In this document: positions 1 through 6,592 of the stretch, in pieces | Layout: each line of letters starts with the position of its first letter | How positions within the stretch are numbered: position 1 is the stretch's first letter | Source: Verrucomicrobiota bacterium | GTDB taxonomy: Bacteria > Verrucomicrobiota > Verrucomicrobiia > Limisphaerales > UBA11320 | Direction: 5' to 3' | NCBI GenBank assembly: GCA_016871475.1 | Contig: VHDG01000057.1 | Span: 1 to 10,806 of the forward strand | Length of the DNA: 10,806 bases | The notes under the pieces: model-generated | Seen by the model: the letters and a program-made list of their open reading frames with translations, nothing else | What the model was told of the DNA's origin: nothing | The model's database searches: none | Made by a program: the position numbers and the translations under genes

Positions 1-227
1 TGATGCCCGGCATGGATGGAACCACCGTTCTCCGAGCTCTCCGAGCCGAGTCCTCGAGTCTCCGCCTGATGGCCACAAGCGGGATGCCTGTGACCCTTCC
101 GTTCCATCCTTTGATGAACGAGGAGGAGGTTCCGTTCGTCCTCAAACCTTACGATACTCCCCAACTGCTCCACGCTGTCCGGTCAGCCCTGCTCCCCGAA
201 CAGTCCACTCCGACCCTGGCTCCCTGA
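1..227 (+). CDS. Response-regulator receiver (CheY-like) domain, C-terminal part; gene cut by window edge
   Basis: The visible 74 residues are the second half of a receiver domain. The frame opens with MPGMDG, the segment that normally follows three residues after the phospho-accepting Asp, so that Asp lies just outside the window. MATSG supplies the conserved Thr/Ser after beta-4, and FVLKPYD holds the conserved Lys-Pro of beta-5. Only about 20 residues follow, so the receiver is the last domain of the protein. It could be a stand-alone response regulator or the C-terminal receiver of a hybrid histidine kinase; the sequence here cannot tell. The true start is off the left edge, and the ATG at position 3 is internal. 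The TGA at 225-227 ends the frame. Confidence 0.85.
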   Translation, partial: MPGMDGTTVLRALRAESSSLRLMATSGMPVTLPFHPLMNEEEVPFVLKPYDTPQLLHAVRSALLPEQSTPTLAP

Positions 228-295
228 GCTTCAGTGGATCCACGTGTCAGCGAGTTTTGATTCGACATCCTCACTTTGTGCGACAGAGTGTGGGT

Positions 296-910
296 ATGGA
301 TCCTGAACTGGCTGCAAGGAATCTCGAGCAGATACGCACACTGATGGAACGGTCGGCCTTGTATCAGCGGGCGCTGGCGCCGGTGATGCTTTTGGCGGGC
401 ACCTTTGGAATCGGCGGGGCGCTTGCTGCCCGCAAGTTTGAGTATACGCAGGGGCGATCCTTCGTTGTTTTCTGGTGGATGGTTTGCGCTGCGTCCACGG
501 TTTGTGGGTTGCTGCTCATTCGAAGGCAGGGCCTGAAGGCGAAGGAGCCGTTTTGGTCACCTCCCACGCGTCGTGTTTGTGCCGCTGCTCTTCCCGCCGC
601 CGCAGCGGCGATCGGCTGGAGCATCTTCGGCTTGTGGAAAGGGCTCGATTCCTGGGTGCTGGCATCCATCTGGGTGACTCTTTACGGGTGCGCCCTTCAT
701 TCTGCCGGGGCCTTCACTCCTTCCGGGGTCCGGGGCCTGGGCTGGATCATGATCCTGATCGGCGCTTTCTCCTTCGTCCTGCCAGCCGCATTTGAAGGCC
801 ATCGGGCGATGCAGGATGGGAACTTTCTCATGGGCCTGAGCTTTGGCATCAGTCATCTGGCTGCTGCCTGTTGGCATCAAAACGCTGAAACCCGCCGAGC
901 CATGCAGTGA
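296..910 (+). CDS. Multi-pass membrane protein of unknown function, paired with a wHTH regulator
   Basis: A 204-residue protein that I do not recognise by function. A polar N-terminus (MDPELAARNLEQIRTLMERS) is followed by about six hydrophobic segments near residues 26-45, 56-75, 93-113, 119-137, 148-165 and 176-193, so it should be an inner-membrane protein with little soluble mass. I chose the ATG at 296. The frame can be extended to a TTG at 257, but the added residues (IRHPHFVRQSVG) do not look like part of the domain and TTG is a rare start. Its stop codon overlaps the GTG start of the next gene (GTGA, 907-910), so the two are probably translationally coupled. From memory, such pairs of a membrane protein and a small winged-helix regulator occur in Acidobacteria and Verrucomicrobia. 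A role in sensing or controlling the regulator is inference. Confidence 0.75.
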   Translation: MDPELAARNLEQIRTLMERSALYQRALAPVMLLAGTFGIGGALAARKFEYTQGRSFVVFWWMVCAASTVCGLLLIRRQGLKAKEPFWSPPTRRVCAAALPAAAAAIGWSIFGLWKGLDSWVLASIWVTLYGCALHSAGAFTPSGVRGLGWIMILIGAFSFVLPAAFEGHRAMQDGNFLMGLSFGISHLAAACWHQNAETRRAMQ

Positions 911-1221
911 ACCCTCAACCCCTCCTTCAGCTTGACCGGGTGATACACGAGAAGGGACGTCTGGGTATCATGTCTGCGCTCGCGGCTTCCCCCCGCATGT
1001 CCTTCCGGGAACTCCGTGAGCTGCTCGAGATGACCGATGGCAACCTGACGGCTCATGTCCGGACTCTGCACGAGGCTGGCTATATCGCCGTGATCAAGGA
1101 AGTCGATGCCGGACGTCCGATCACGAGCTATTCTCTGACCCAAACCGGACGGACAGCCTTCTCCGGCTATCTGAAACTCCTGGCCCAGGTCATCCATGAA
1201 GCCAGCCAATCCATGACCTGA
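907..1221 (+). CDS. Small winged-helix transcriptional regulator (HTH_34 / ArsR-MarR-like)
   Basis: A 104-residue single-domain DNA-binding protein. Residues about 8-60 form the helix-turn-helix: LDRVIHEKGRLGIMSAL (helix 1), MSFRELRELLEMTDGNLTAH (turn and recognition helix) and VRTLHEAGYI. The beta wing follows in VIKEVDAGRPITSYSLTQTGR, and a C-terminal helix is likely to dimerise. The pattern matches the stand-alone winged-helix family PF13601. There is no effector domain and no Cys-rich metal site, so the signal is not visible. The start is GTG at 907, which overlaps the stop of the membrane protein upstream, indicating one transcript and coupled translation. Targets are unknown; autoregulation of the pair is the simplest guess. 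Confidence 0.85.
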   Translation: MNPQPLLQLDRVIHEKGRLGIMSALAASPRMSFRELRELLEMTDGNLTAHVRTLHEAGYIAVIKEVDAGRPITSYSLTQTGRTAFSGYLKLLAQVIHEASQSMT

Positions 1222-1429
1222 TCGTTTCCCCGACCTCGGGCCTGAACACCGGAGTTGCCGGCCAGGGATCTGTGCTGGATCGTGGCACCATCGCCCCGCC
1301 CCCATCGCTTTTTCAATACCGCCCGGCTTCGACCAAGCCATCGATACCCAGGCCATCGCCTCCTCACCGACCCTCAAATCCTGTTTCCAGATTGAACACT
1401 TCAAGACTCGCAATGTCTGTTACTTTGTA
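1222..1429 (+). other. Intergenic gap of about 208 bp before ispH
   Basis: No convincing gene lies here; open frames on the minus strand look like shadows. A short inverted repeat (CCCG-ACCT-CGGG, about 1231-1242) follows the regulator stop but has no T-run, so it is a weak terminator candidate at best. The stretch just before ispH is more AT-rich (about 1385-1429) and contains TTGAAC at 1392-1397, but no well-spaced -10 box, so I do not call a promoter. Confidence 0.5.
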
Positions 1430-2296
1430 ATGCAAAGTGCATTTGAAGTGATTCGAGCCGAACACCTGGGGATGTGTTTCGGAGTGCGTGATGCGATTGT
1501 CCTGGCTGAGGAGAAGGCGCGGGAGGGGCCTTTGAAGATTCTGGGGCAGCTGGTGCACAACCCACAGGTGACCCAGCGGTTGGAAGCGATGGGTGCTGGT
1601 ACCGTTCATGCCGACGAATCCACTGGCACCCAGCCGGTTATGATCACTGCTCACGGGGTTTCGGACCGGATGCGCCAGAGTCTGGAGAAGAAGGGGGGCA
1701 AAGTGTGGGATGCAACCTGCCCTCTCGTTGCGCAAGCGCATCGCTGGGTGAGAAGGCTGGAGCGGGATGGGTTCTTCCCCGTGATCGTGGGAGTCAGCGA
1801 CCATGTCGAAGTGCGTGGGTTGACGGAGGATCTTGATGACTTCCGAGTGGTGATGAATTCAGAGGATGTGGCCAGGCTTCCGGAGAAGCACCGATACGGC
1901 TTTGCTGCCCAGACCACCCAGCCTACCCATCGTCTGCTGGAGCTGGCTGCATTTTGTCGGAGAACTTTTCCGAATGCTGATGTGCGTGTGATTGACACGG
2001 TCTGTCAGCCTACAAAGCAACGGCAGATGTCAGCGATCCAGTTGGCCTGTCGTTGCGATGTGGTCGTTGTGATCGGGGGAGCACATAGCAATAACACGAA
2101 AGAACTGGTTGCCACTTGCCGCGAGCACTGTCCTCAGGTGTATCGCGTCAGTACGCCGGAGGAGCTCGACCCTCTCTGGTTTCACGAGGCCAGGGTTGTT
2201 GGAGTCACCGCGGGAACATCCACTCCTGATGACGTCGTCCAGTTGATTGAACGGGCCCTGCGCAGCTTCTCCGGTTCTCCCCGGCCGCAAAAATGA
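1430..2296 (+). CDS. ispH: 4-hydroxy-3-methylbut-2-enyl diphosphate reductase (IspH/LytB)
   Basis: Last step of the MEP pathway: the cytoplasmic [4Fe-4S] enzyme that reduces HMBPP to IPP and DMAPP. At 288 residues it has the usual bacterial length. The three cluster-binding cysteines are present: C16 in GMCFGV, C97 in DATCPLV and C192 in DTVCQPT. Substrate-pocket residues are also visible: H43 (LVHN), H75 (TAHGV), H125 and E127 (DHVEVRG), the Thr pair in AQTTQPT, the SNNT motif at 220-223 and AGTSTPD at 262-268. The common HPE motif reads HVE here, a mild variation. It starts at ATG 1430, which places CFGV at the expected distance from the N-terminus; no clear Shine-Dalgarno sequence precedes it. 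Its presence shows the host makes isoprenoids by the non-mevalonate route. Confidence 0.96.
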   Translation: MQSAFEVIRAEHLGMCFGVRDAIVLAEEKAREGPLKILGQLVHNPQVTQRLEAMGAGTVHADESTGTQPVMITAHGVSDRMRQSLEKKGGKVWDATCPLVAQAHRWVRRLERDGFFPVIVGVSDHVEVRGLTEDLDDFRVVMNSEDVARLPEKHRYGFAAQTTQPTHRLLELAAFCRRTFPNADVRVIDTVCQPTKQRQMSAIQLACRCDVVVVIGGAHSNNTKELVATCREHCPQVYRVSTPEELDPLWFHEARVVGVTAGTSTPDDVVQLIERALRSFSGSPRPQK

Positions 2297-2334
2297 AGAT
2301 TGGACGATCGGGCAATCCTGGATAGGTTCGGCTC

Positions 2335-2982
2335 ATGGTCAATCACCGGTCATTGGTTCTCCTTGTCAGTGTGGCTCTATCCCTTCTCCCAAGCCTGGCA
2401 GCAGCCCAGGAAAGCAGCGAGTCCATCGCAGCGAGGCAGGCCATGCAGGATGCGATGCGAACCATGCATGCACGCATCGAAGATCTTGAGGCCTCGAATC
2501 ATTCCCTTCGCGCGAAGGTTGAGGACATGCGACGTGAGATCCAGCAGCTGCGTGAGGAGACGCGGAAGCTTGGGGATCAGTCCAGTCTGCAAGATCAGAT
2601 GCGCAAACTCGGGGAGAGCGTTCGAGAAGTGGACAACAAACGACGGGCGGACAACGAGAAGGTTGTCGCGGAATTTGCCCGACTGGCCAAGTTGATCGCC
2701 GAGACTCCCGTGCCGTCGCCGGCTCCCGTCGTGAAGTCTTCACCGCCACCCACCGCTCCTTCGTCGGATCCGGAACCCAAGGTTTCCTCGAGGCCTCCTG
2801 TGCCGGAGAAGGGGATTGAGTATGTCGTGAAGTCGGGGGACACGCTTTCGGGGATTGTAGCTGCCGCCCGGTCGAAGGAGTTAAAGATCACGATGAAACA
2901 GCTGCGTGACGCCAACCCAGATATCAACTGGGACCGACTGCGCGTGGGACAGAAGGTTTTTATTCCCCTGCCGAATCAGTAG
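2335..2982 (+). CDS. Secreted coiled-coil protein with C-terminal LysM domain
   Basis: A 215-residue envelope protein. Residues 1-25 are a signal peptide (basic start, hydrophobic core LVLLVSVALSLL, probable cleavage after LAAA). Residues about 28-122 are rich in Glu, Arg, Lys, Leu and Gln with heptad-like spacing, predicting a long coiled coil. Residues 125-160 form a Pro/Ser-rich linker. Residues about 162-212 are a LysM domain, beginning YVVKSGDTLSGI and ending GQKVFIPLP, which binds the glycan of peptidoglycan. It is likely exported to the periplasm or cell surface and anchored to the wall through LysM, with the coiled coil oligomerising. No catalytic domain is visible. It starts 38 bp after ispH and may be co-transcribed with it. 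The specific role is unknown. Confidence 0.88.
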   Translation: MVNHRSLVLLVSVALSLLPSLAAAQESSESIAARQAMQDAMRTMHARIEDLEASNHSLRAKVEDMRREIQQLREETRKLGDQSSLQDQMRKLGESVREVDNKRRADNEKVVAEFARLAKLIAETPVPSPAPVVKSSPPPTAPSSDPEPKVSSRPPVPEKGIEYVVKSGDTLSGIVAAARSKELKITMKQLRDANPDINWDRLRVGQKVFIPLPNQ

Positions 2983-3009
2983 GAGCTCCTTCGCACATTT
3001 TTCGAGAGC

Positions 3010-3384
3010 ATGAGGCGCATCCGACAGATCCATTTGTATCTGGGGTGCTTCTTCGCCCCGCTGCTGCTCTTCTTTGTCGCGACCGGCTGGTATCAGACTT
3101 TCCAGGCGGATCGTCGGAAGAATCCTGCGGAGGCGGAGACGCTCATAAGCAAGCTGGTGGCGGTCCACACGGATCAGATCTATCCCGCGGCGTATGCAAA
3201 CTCCTGGTCACCCTTTCTATTCAAGGTGTTGGTGGCGGTCATGTCGGCTGCGCTGATCGCCACGGTGATCCTGGGAGTTGTGCTGGCCTTCAAAGCTCTG
3301 AAGGCAAGGTGGATTGTCTGGGTGACCTTGGGTCTGGGTGTATTGATCCCGGCCATCGCGCTCTGGCTTGGGGCCAAGCCTTAG
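3010..3384 (+). CDS. Small PepSY-associated-like membrane protein
   Basis: A 124-residue membrane protein. The N-terminus (RRIRQIHLYLGCFFAPLLLFFVATGWY) resembles the first transmembrane helix of PepSY-associated TM proteins, which typically read W/H-x-x-L-G followed by a hydrophobic run and TGW. A polar extracytoplasmic loop of about 40 residues follows (residues 30-68), then two more helices at about 68-93 and 99-120. In larger PepSY_TM proteins this architecture is linked to iron or flavin reduction, but the short version has no heme or flavin motif I can see, so function is unknown. It starts 27 bp after the LysM gene, with GAGAG a few bases upstream of the ATG, and may be co-transcribed with it. 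It is convergent with the BMC operon. Confidence 0.7.
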   Translation: MRRIRQIHLYLGCFFAPLLLFFVATGWYQTFQADRRKNPAEAETLISKLVAVHTDQIYPAAYANSWSPFLFKVLVAVMSAALIATVILGVVLAFKALKARWIVWVTLGLGVLIPAIALWLGAKP

Positions 3385-3605
3385 GAATCCGCCGAGGAAT
3401 CACCCGGGCAAACCTGACGATCTTCCTCCCACCGCTCGTTGCCCGTCGCTCACAGATTGCTGGGGAGATGCTCGTTCCTCGATTTTCGCCCTGGGTCCAA
3501 ATCTCGTCCCGACCTTGCTCGATTCGGTCTCGCCTGAATCCGTGGGCCGCCTACCGGACGAGGAGGGAGGCGGTTGTTGCCGCCCCACGCCGTGCGCTCG
3601 CGGCG
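3385..3605. other. Intergenic gap between convergent transcription units
   Basis: 221 bp with no convincing gene on either strand; open frames that cross it have no family signature and run into the neighbouring genes. Two GC-rich inverted repeats near its right end are listed separately. Confidence 0.5.
3569..3605 (-). terminator. Two adjacent GC-rich hairpins after the last BMC operon gene; possible terminator
   Basis: Directly after the minus-strand stop codon (3606-3608), CGGCG at 3601-3605 can pair with CGCCG at 3588-3592. Next, CCGCC at 3580-3584 can pair with GGCGG at 3569-3573 across a 6-nt loop. Neither hairpin is followed by a T-run on the minus strand, so this is not a canonical intrinsic terminator. 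The position at the end of the operon in a convergent gap is the main support. Confidence 0.3.
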
Positions 3606-4880
3606 TCACCCAAACCGTCTACGCAGCCTGTCAGCGTCGTAGGCTCTTCGTTGAACCGAGTTCATACGTTCGAAATCAGGACGACCATCGGTGAGAGTCG
3701 GCCAAGCCAGGTCGCTGGTTTTCAGGGCGCTCTTTTCTGGAGTGGGTGCGCTTGAGGTTTTTCCGATCGGGTTATTACGGATCTCAACGCGCGTGGCGGT
3801 GCCGCCTCCACCATAGCTCATGGCTTGGTCCGTGAGCTGGAGGTCCTTCTCGAGGGGAAGCCGCGAAGGGATTCCCTTGGCTTGCAGGACGCCGTGGTAG
3901 GCACGAACAGCTTCCTCCGGGCTGATCCGGCCCTCGGTGATCAGTCTGAGCATCTCGATAAACGCAAGTTGATGCTCGGCGTTGTTGATCTTGCGCCCGA
4001 AGAGCGCAACCCGCGCCCCATACTTTTGAGCGTCGTGAATGAGGCGGAAGGCATCATAGGTCGTGCCGGCACTGCCGCCCAGGATACCGACCACGAGGTT
4101 GGGATCGTACTGTGCGAGTTCCTCCATGAGCTTCGGCCCATGATAGACGATCTTCAGAAACTCAGGCCTGCCCGCTTCCGTGACACCCGCGAGGGTTCGA
4201 AGGATGTTGTCGTTGATGAACTCGCCCAGTTTCTCCGGGGGAATCCCGCTGTCCACGTTCGGATCGAACACCTCGAGGAAGTACCTGAATTTCTTTTGCT
4301 CAGCCTCTTCACGAAACGCCTTGAAGGCTTCCAGAGTGGCGCGGTCTTGATCGAGTTCGTTGACGAAAGTAACCGAATACAAACCCAGGTTTGCTCCGGG
4401 AAAAACCTCGCTGGTGCGGTCGCATTCCGACAGACCGCATTGAATGTGGTCAATGCTGGCGCTGCGAAACGGTTGTGCCGGCCGCTTCAGATAAGTTCCA
4501 TGCCTGACCGCCCAGACATCCGTTGCGTCGTTGGCGCGGGCTGCAGGAGTCACATGGGAGTGGTTGAACAAGCCTTCCCGGATCGAGAGTTGCTCGTTCA
4601 CAGATGCAGACATCAACATGATGTCCACCATGCCCTGGGCCACGACTTCGCGAATGATGTCGAGGAATTCCGGGAGGTTGCGATGTCCGAAGTCCGTGCG
4701 GGACCACACCTCGGGGGAGAACTGGGCGGGTCGGGCACCGCTGGATGACAGGAAGGATCGCGGGCCGGGTGCTCGCACGCCGAACGCCATGTCCGCATCC
4801 TTGGCATCCGCGATGATGAAGTCCCGGCACTTCGGGTTGGCCCGAATGCTCGCAAGTTTGGAATCGAGGGACTTGATCAT
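3606..4880 (-). CDS. Class I aldolase-like (DeoC/LacD/DhnA-type) TIM-barrel protein with C-terminal encapsulation-like tail
   Basis: Last gene of the BMC operon, 424 residues. Barrel features can be read by eye. EFLKIVYHGPKLMEEL (240-255) resembles the strand carrying the Schiff-base Lys in LacD/DhnA aldolases, making K243 the candidate. VVGILGGSAGTTYDAF (263-278) resembles the Gly-rich phosphate-binding loop. GARVALFGRKI (288-298) matches the final strand with its Gly-Arg phosphate contact. After the barrel (about residue 350) comes a Gly stretch, a Ser/Thr/Pro/Lys linker (373-390), and a terminal basic helix MNSVQRRAYDADRLRRRFG (406-424), typical of an encapsulation peptide. I chose ATG 4880, 17 bp after the upstream aldolase stop; an in-frame extension to 5027 would overlap that gene and encodes low-complexity Arg/Ser sequence. 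A second sugar-phosphate aldolase acting inside the compartment is inferred; its substrate is unknown. Confidence 0.65.
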   Translation of the reverse strand: MIKSLDSKLASIRANPKCRDFIIADAKDADMAFGVRAPGPRSFLSSSGARPAQFSPEVWSRTDFGHRNLPEFLDIIREVVAQGMVDIMLMSASVNEQLSIREGLFNHSHVTPAARANDATDVWAVRHGTYLKRPAQPFRSASIDHIQCGLSECDRTSEVFPGANLGLYSVTFVNELDQDRATLEAFKAFREEAEQKKFRYFLEVFDPNVDSGIPPEKLGEFINDNILRTLAGVTEAGRPEFLKIVYHGPKLMEELAQYDPNLVVGILGGSAGTTYDAFRLIHDAQKYGARVALFGRKINNAEHQLAFIEMLRLITEGRISPEEAVRAYHGVLQAKGIPSRLPLEKDLQLTDQAMSYGGGGTATRVEIRNNPIGKTSSAPTPEKSALKTSDLAWPTLTDGRPDFERMNSVQRRAYDADRLRRRFG

Positions 4881-4897
4881 CGGTTTGGATCCAGGCC

Positions 4898-5944
4898 TTA
4901 GCGACGCGCCATGATTTGATCTGTGATGGCTTTCACCAGAGCCTCGGCTTCCGGATCGGGCTGAGCTGCAGCGGCACTTTGTGTTTGGGGGGCGTTCTGG
5001 ATCCCGCAGGCCACACCGGGCCGCCATTCAGAGTTGTCACAGAGCTCGCACTCCTTCAGCCCGTGGCGCGGGTCGGGGATGCCCAGGCTTTGCTTGATTC
5101 GAAGCAGATCTTGGAGCTGCGACGGGGTCATGGTTTTGGGAGGTTTGCCCAGCTGGGCTGCGACCAGGATGGTGCGGCAGTAGGCTTCCAGAATCTCCAT
5201 CTTGAAGTAGGCGTCTTCAACCGTGAGATGACTCCAGGACACCACACCATGGTTCGCCATCAGGATGGTGTTGTGGTTGTCCACGAGGTCGGCAACCAGC
5301 TTGCCCATCTCCGGGGTGCCCGGAGTCCGATAGGGTGCCATCGCCACGGAGGAGAAAACCTCGTACTCAGGGATCATGCAGGTTGGCGGTTCAATGCCTG
5401 CCACCGCAAAACCAGTGCTGTAGGGCGGGTGGCAGTGCACGGTGGCCTGAGCCTTCGGTTGACGTTTCATGATCTGGAGATGCATGAGGATCTCGCTCGT
5501 CCGCTTCTTGACCCCGGCCAGTTGATTCCCCTCGAAGTCCACCAAGCAGAGATCCGGAGGCTTCATGAAGCCCTTGCTCACCAAAGTTGGAGTGCACAGC
5601 GCAATATCTTCGCCCACTCGAATGGCGATGTTCCCACCGTTTCCATCGACATAGGCGCGTTCCCAAAGCCGACGTCCAACATCGCAAATCTGCTCCTTCA
5701 AGGCCTGGCAATGGGCGGAATTGAACAGTGCCTCCAGATCCGCCTTGGAGCTCTTGGAATTCAAAGGCTTTGAGGGAGCCGACGCGGCGGTGGCGCTTGC
5801 ACCCTTTGCCGGGGAACGTTGGGAAGCGTCGCGGATCGCATCCTTGGCTGAGGGAGTGAGGATCGCGTCGGCGGGAATCGAGCTCAGGTTGCCCCCCTGC
5901 GCGATGATGGCTTCGACGTCTTTGGCCGTGATGACAGATGGCAT
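4898..5944 (-). CDS. Class II aldolase (L-fuculose/L-rhamnulose-1-phosphate type), BMC-associated
   Basis: A zinc aldolase of the FucA/RhaD/AraD adducin-like fold (PF00596), expected to cleave fuculose-1-P or rhamnulose-1-P into DHAP and lactaldehyde in the BMC lumen. The metal ligands are visible: H170 and H172 in VHCHPP and H232 in ANHGVV, with E151 in RTSEILMH matching the catalytic Glu (E73 of E. coli FucA). At 348 residues it is much longer than FucA (about 215). The additions are an N-terminal segment (1-40, ITAKDVEAIIAQGG...AILTPSAKD) that resembles the start of EutQ, an Ala/Ser/Lys linker (41-68), and a C-terminal extension with C299-x2-C302-x10-C313 ending in the helix PEAEALVKAITDQIMARR. 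Both ends look like encapsulation signals. It sits 27 bp downstream of a BMC-P gene. Fucose versus rhamnose specificity cannot be judged here. Confidence 0.9.
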   Translation of the reverse strand: MPSVITAKDVEAIIAQGGNLSSIPADAILTPSAKDAIRDASQRSPAKGASATAASAPSKPLNSKSSKADLEALFNSAHCQALKEQICDVGRRLWERAYVDGNGGNIAIRVGEDIALCTPTLVSKGFMKPPDLCLVDFEGNQLAGVKKRTSEILMHLQIMKRQPKAQATVHCHPPYSTGFAVAGIEPPTCMIPEYEVFSSVAMAPYRTPGTPEMGKLVADLVDNHNTILMANHGVVSWSHLTVEDAYFKMEILEAYCRTILVAAQLGKPPKTMTPSQLQDLLRIKQSLGIPDPRHGLKECELCDNSEWRPGVACGIQNAPQTQSAAAAQPDPEAEALVKAITDQIMARR

Positions 5945-5971
5945 AAAATTCAGTGGAAGTTAGTCAGGGAT

Positions 5972-6280
5972 CTAGGAGCTGGGCTTGGGCTGGTAGTAGA
6001 CCGAATCCACGAGCGCGGCGGTCACGGCATCGATGGGAGGTGCGACTTCAAAGGGTTGGGCGGCTTCCCGGCCCTCCACAAATCCCACCGTGTCGCCGGT
6101 TCCGCCTCCCAAGGCATCATAAACCACCAGGCTCGGATCCTTGCTGACGCCTGGAAGCGGTACGGATCCCTGTTGAAAATGTTCCCGCGTGAACGGGCTG
6201 ACGACCAGCCATCGAGCCCCCTCAAGGCCCGGCACAGTCACGCTCAACGTCACTCGTCCAATGACGGCTCCAAGCCTCAT
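5972..6280 (-). CDS. BMC-P pentameric vertex protein (EutN/CcmL family), divergent paralog
   Basis: A 102-residue pentamer-forming shell protein (PF03319) that caps the vertices of the compartment. Family marks are the N-terminal strand MRLGAVIGRVTLSV, the central VVYDALGGGTGDTVGFVEGREAA matching the D-x-(V/L)-G-A-G-x-G-(D/E)-x-V core, and the C-terminal strand PPIDAVTAALVDSVYY. It is the most divergent of the three BMC-P copies: the second Gly-Ala-Gly is Gly-Gly-Gly, and the sequence after it reads GREAAQPF instead of GSSAR. Its ATG overlaps the stop of the preceding BMC-P (ATGA, 6277-6280), so the two are translationally coupled, which would favour matched amounts of the two pentamers. Confidence 0.9.
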   Translation of the reverse strand: MRLGAVIGRVTLSVTVPGLEGARWLVVSPFTREHFQQGSVPLPGVSKDPSLVVYDALGGGTGDTVGFVEGREAAQPFEVAPPIDAVTAALVDSVYYQPKPSS

Positions 6281-6573
6281 GCGACGGAATCCTCCAACGC
6301 GGTAGTGCCCGGGTTTACCTCATCAACAATCCCGACAATCATCCAACGAGCCGGGCTCTTGGAATCACCGACAGCGATTCGCGCTGCGGATCCATCGCTT
6401 GAGATGATCACCCGCTGATGCATTCCGGCGCCCAGAGAATCAATGGCCACCTGTGGGACTCCTTCCGCCTGACCGTCGCGTGAGATGGGCTGGCAAATGA
6501 CGAGGCGCCAACCCTCGAAGCTTGAGTGCTTGCGAGTGGCTGTGAGATTGCCTTCGACGCGGGCTAGGAGCAT
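6277..6573 (-). CDS. BMC-P pentameric vertex protein (EutN/CcmL family)
   Basis: A 98-residue vertex protein. The start MLLARVEGNLTATRKHSSFEG is close to that of the BMC-P at 8437-8123 and typical for the family. DSLGAGMHQRVIISSDGSAAR carries the hallmark D-S-x-G-A-G core and the G-S-(S/A)-A-R turn, and the last strand is MIVGIVDEVN. It lies 19 bp after pduP and overlaps the next BMC-P by 4 bp. Three BMC-P paralogs in one locus is normal for PVM-type compartments, where they are thought to occupy vertices in different contexts. No specific role for this copy can be assigned. Confidence 0.94.
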   Translation of the reverse strand: MLLARVEGNLTATRKHSSFEGWRLVICQPISRDGQAEGVPQVAIDSLGAGMHQRVIISSDGSAARIAVGDSKSPARWMIVGIVDEVNPGTTALEDSVA

Positions 6574-6592
6574 GGGTGTTCAGGTTCGTGGC

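Noticed and set aside
257..295. TTG start for the membrane protein
   Set aside because: The extra 13 residues do not look like part of the family N-terminus, and an ATG follows at 296.
877..1413. Minus-strand open frame across the regulator and the gap before ispH
   Set aside because: No domain is visible, and it overlaps a clear winged-helix gene on the other strand.
2982..2991. Perfect palindrome AGGAGCTCCT after the LysM gene
   Set aside because: A 10-bp palindrome with no loop and no T-run is not a terminator, and this length is not unusual by chance in a 10-kb window.
3825..4748. Long + strand open frame opposite the class I aldolase-like gene
   Set aside because: It has no recognisable domain and a composition typical of the antisense of a GC-rich gene. 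The minus-strand frame carries clear motifs and fits the operon.
4881..5027. N-terminal extension of the class I aldolase-like protein to an upstream start
   Set aside because: It would overlap the class II aldolase by 130 bp and adds Arg/Ser/Pro-rich shadow sequence. The ATG at 4880 gives normal operon spacing.
4916..5773. Long + strand open frame opposite the class II aldolase
   Set aside because: It is antisense to a protein with conserved zinc ligands; the + frame shows no family signature.
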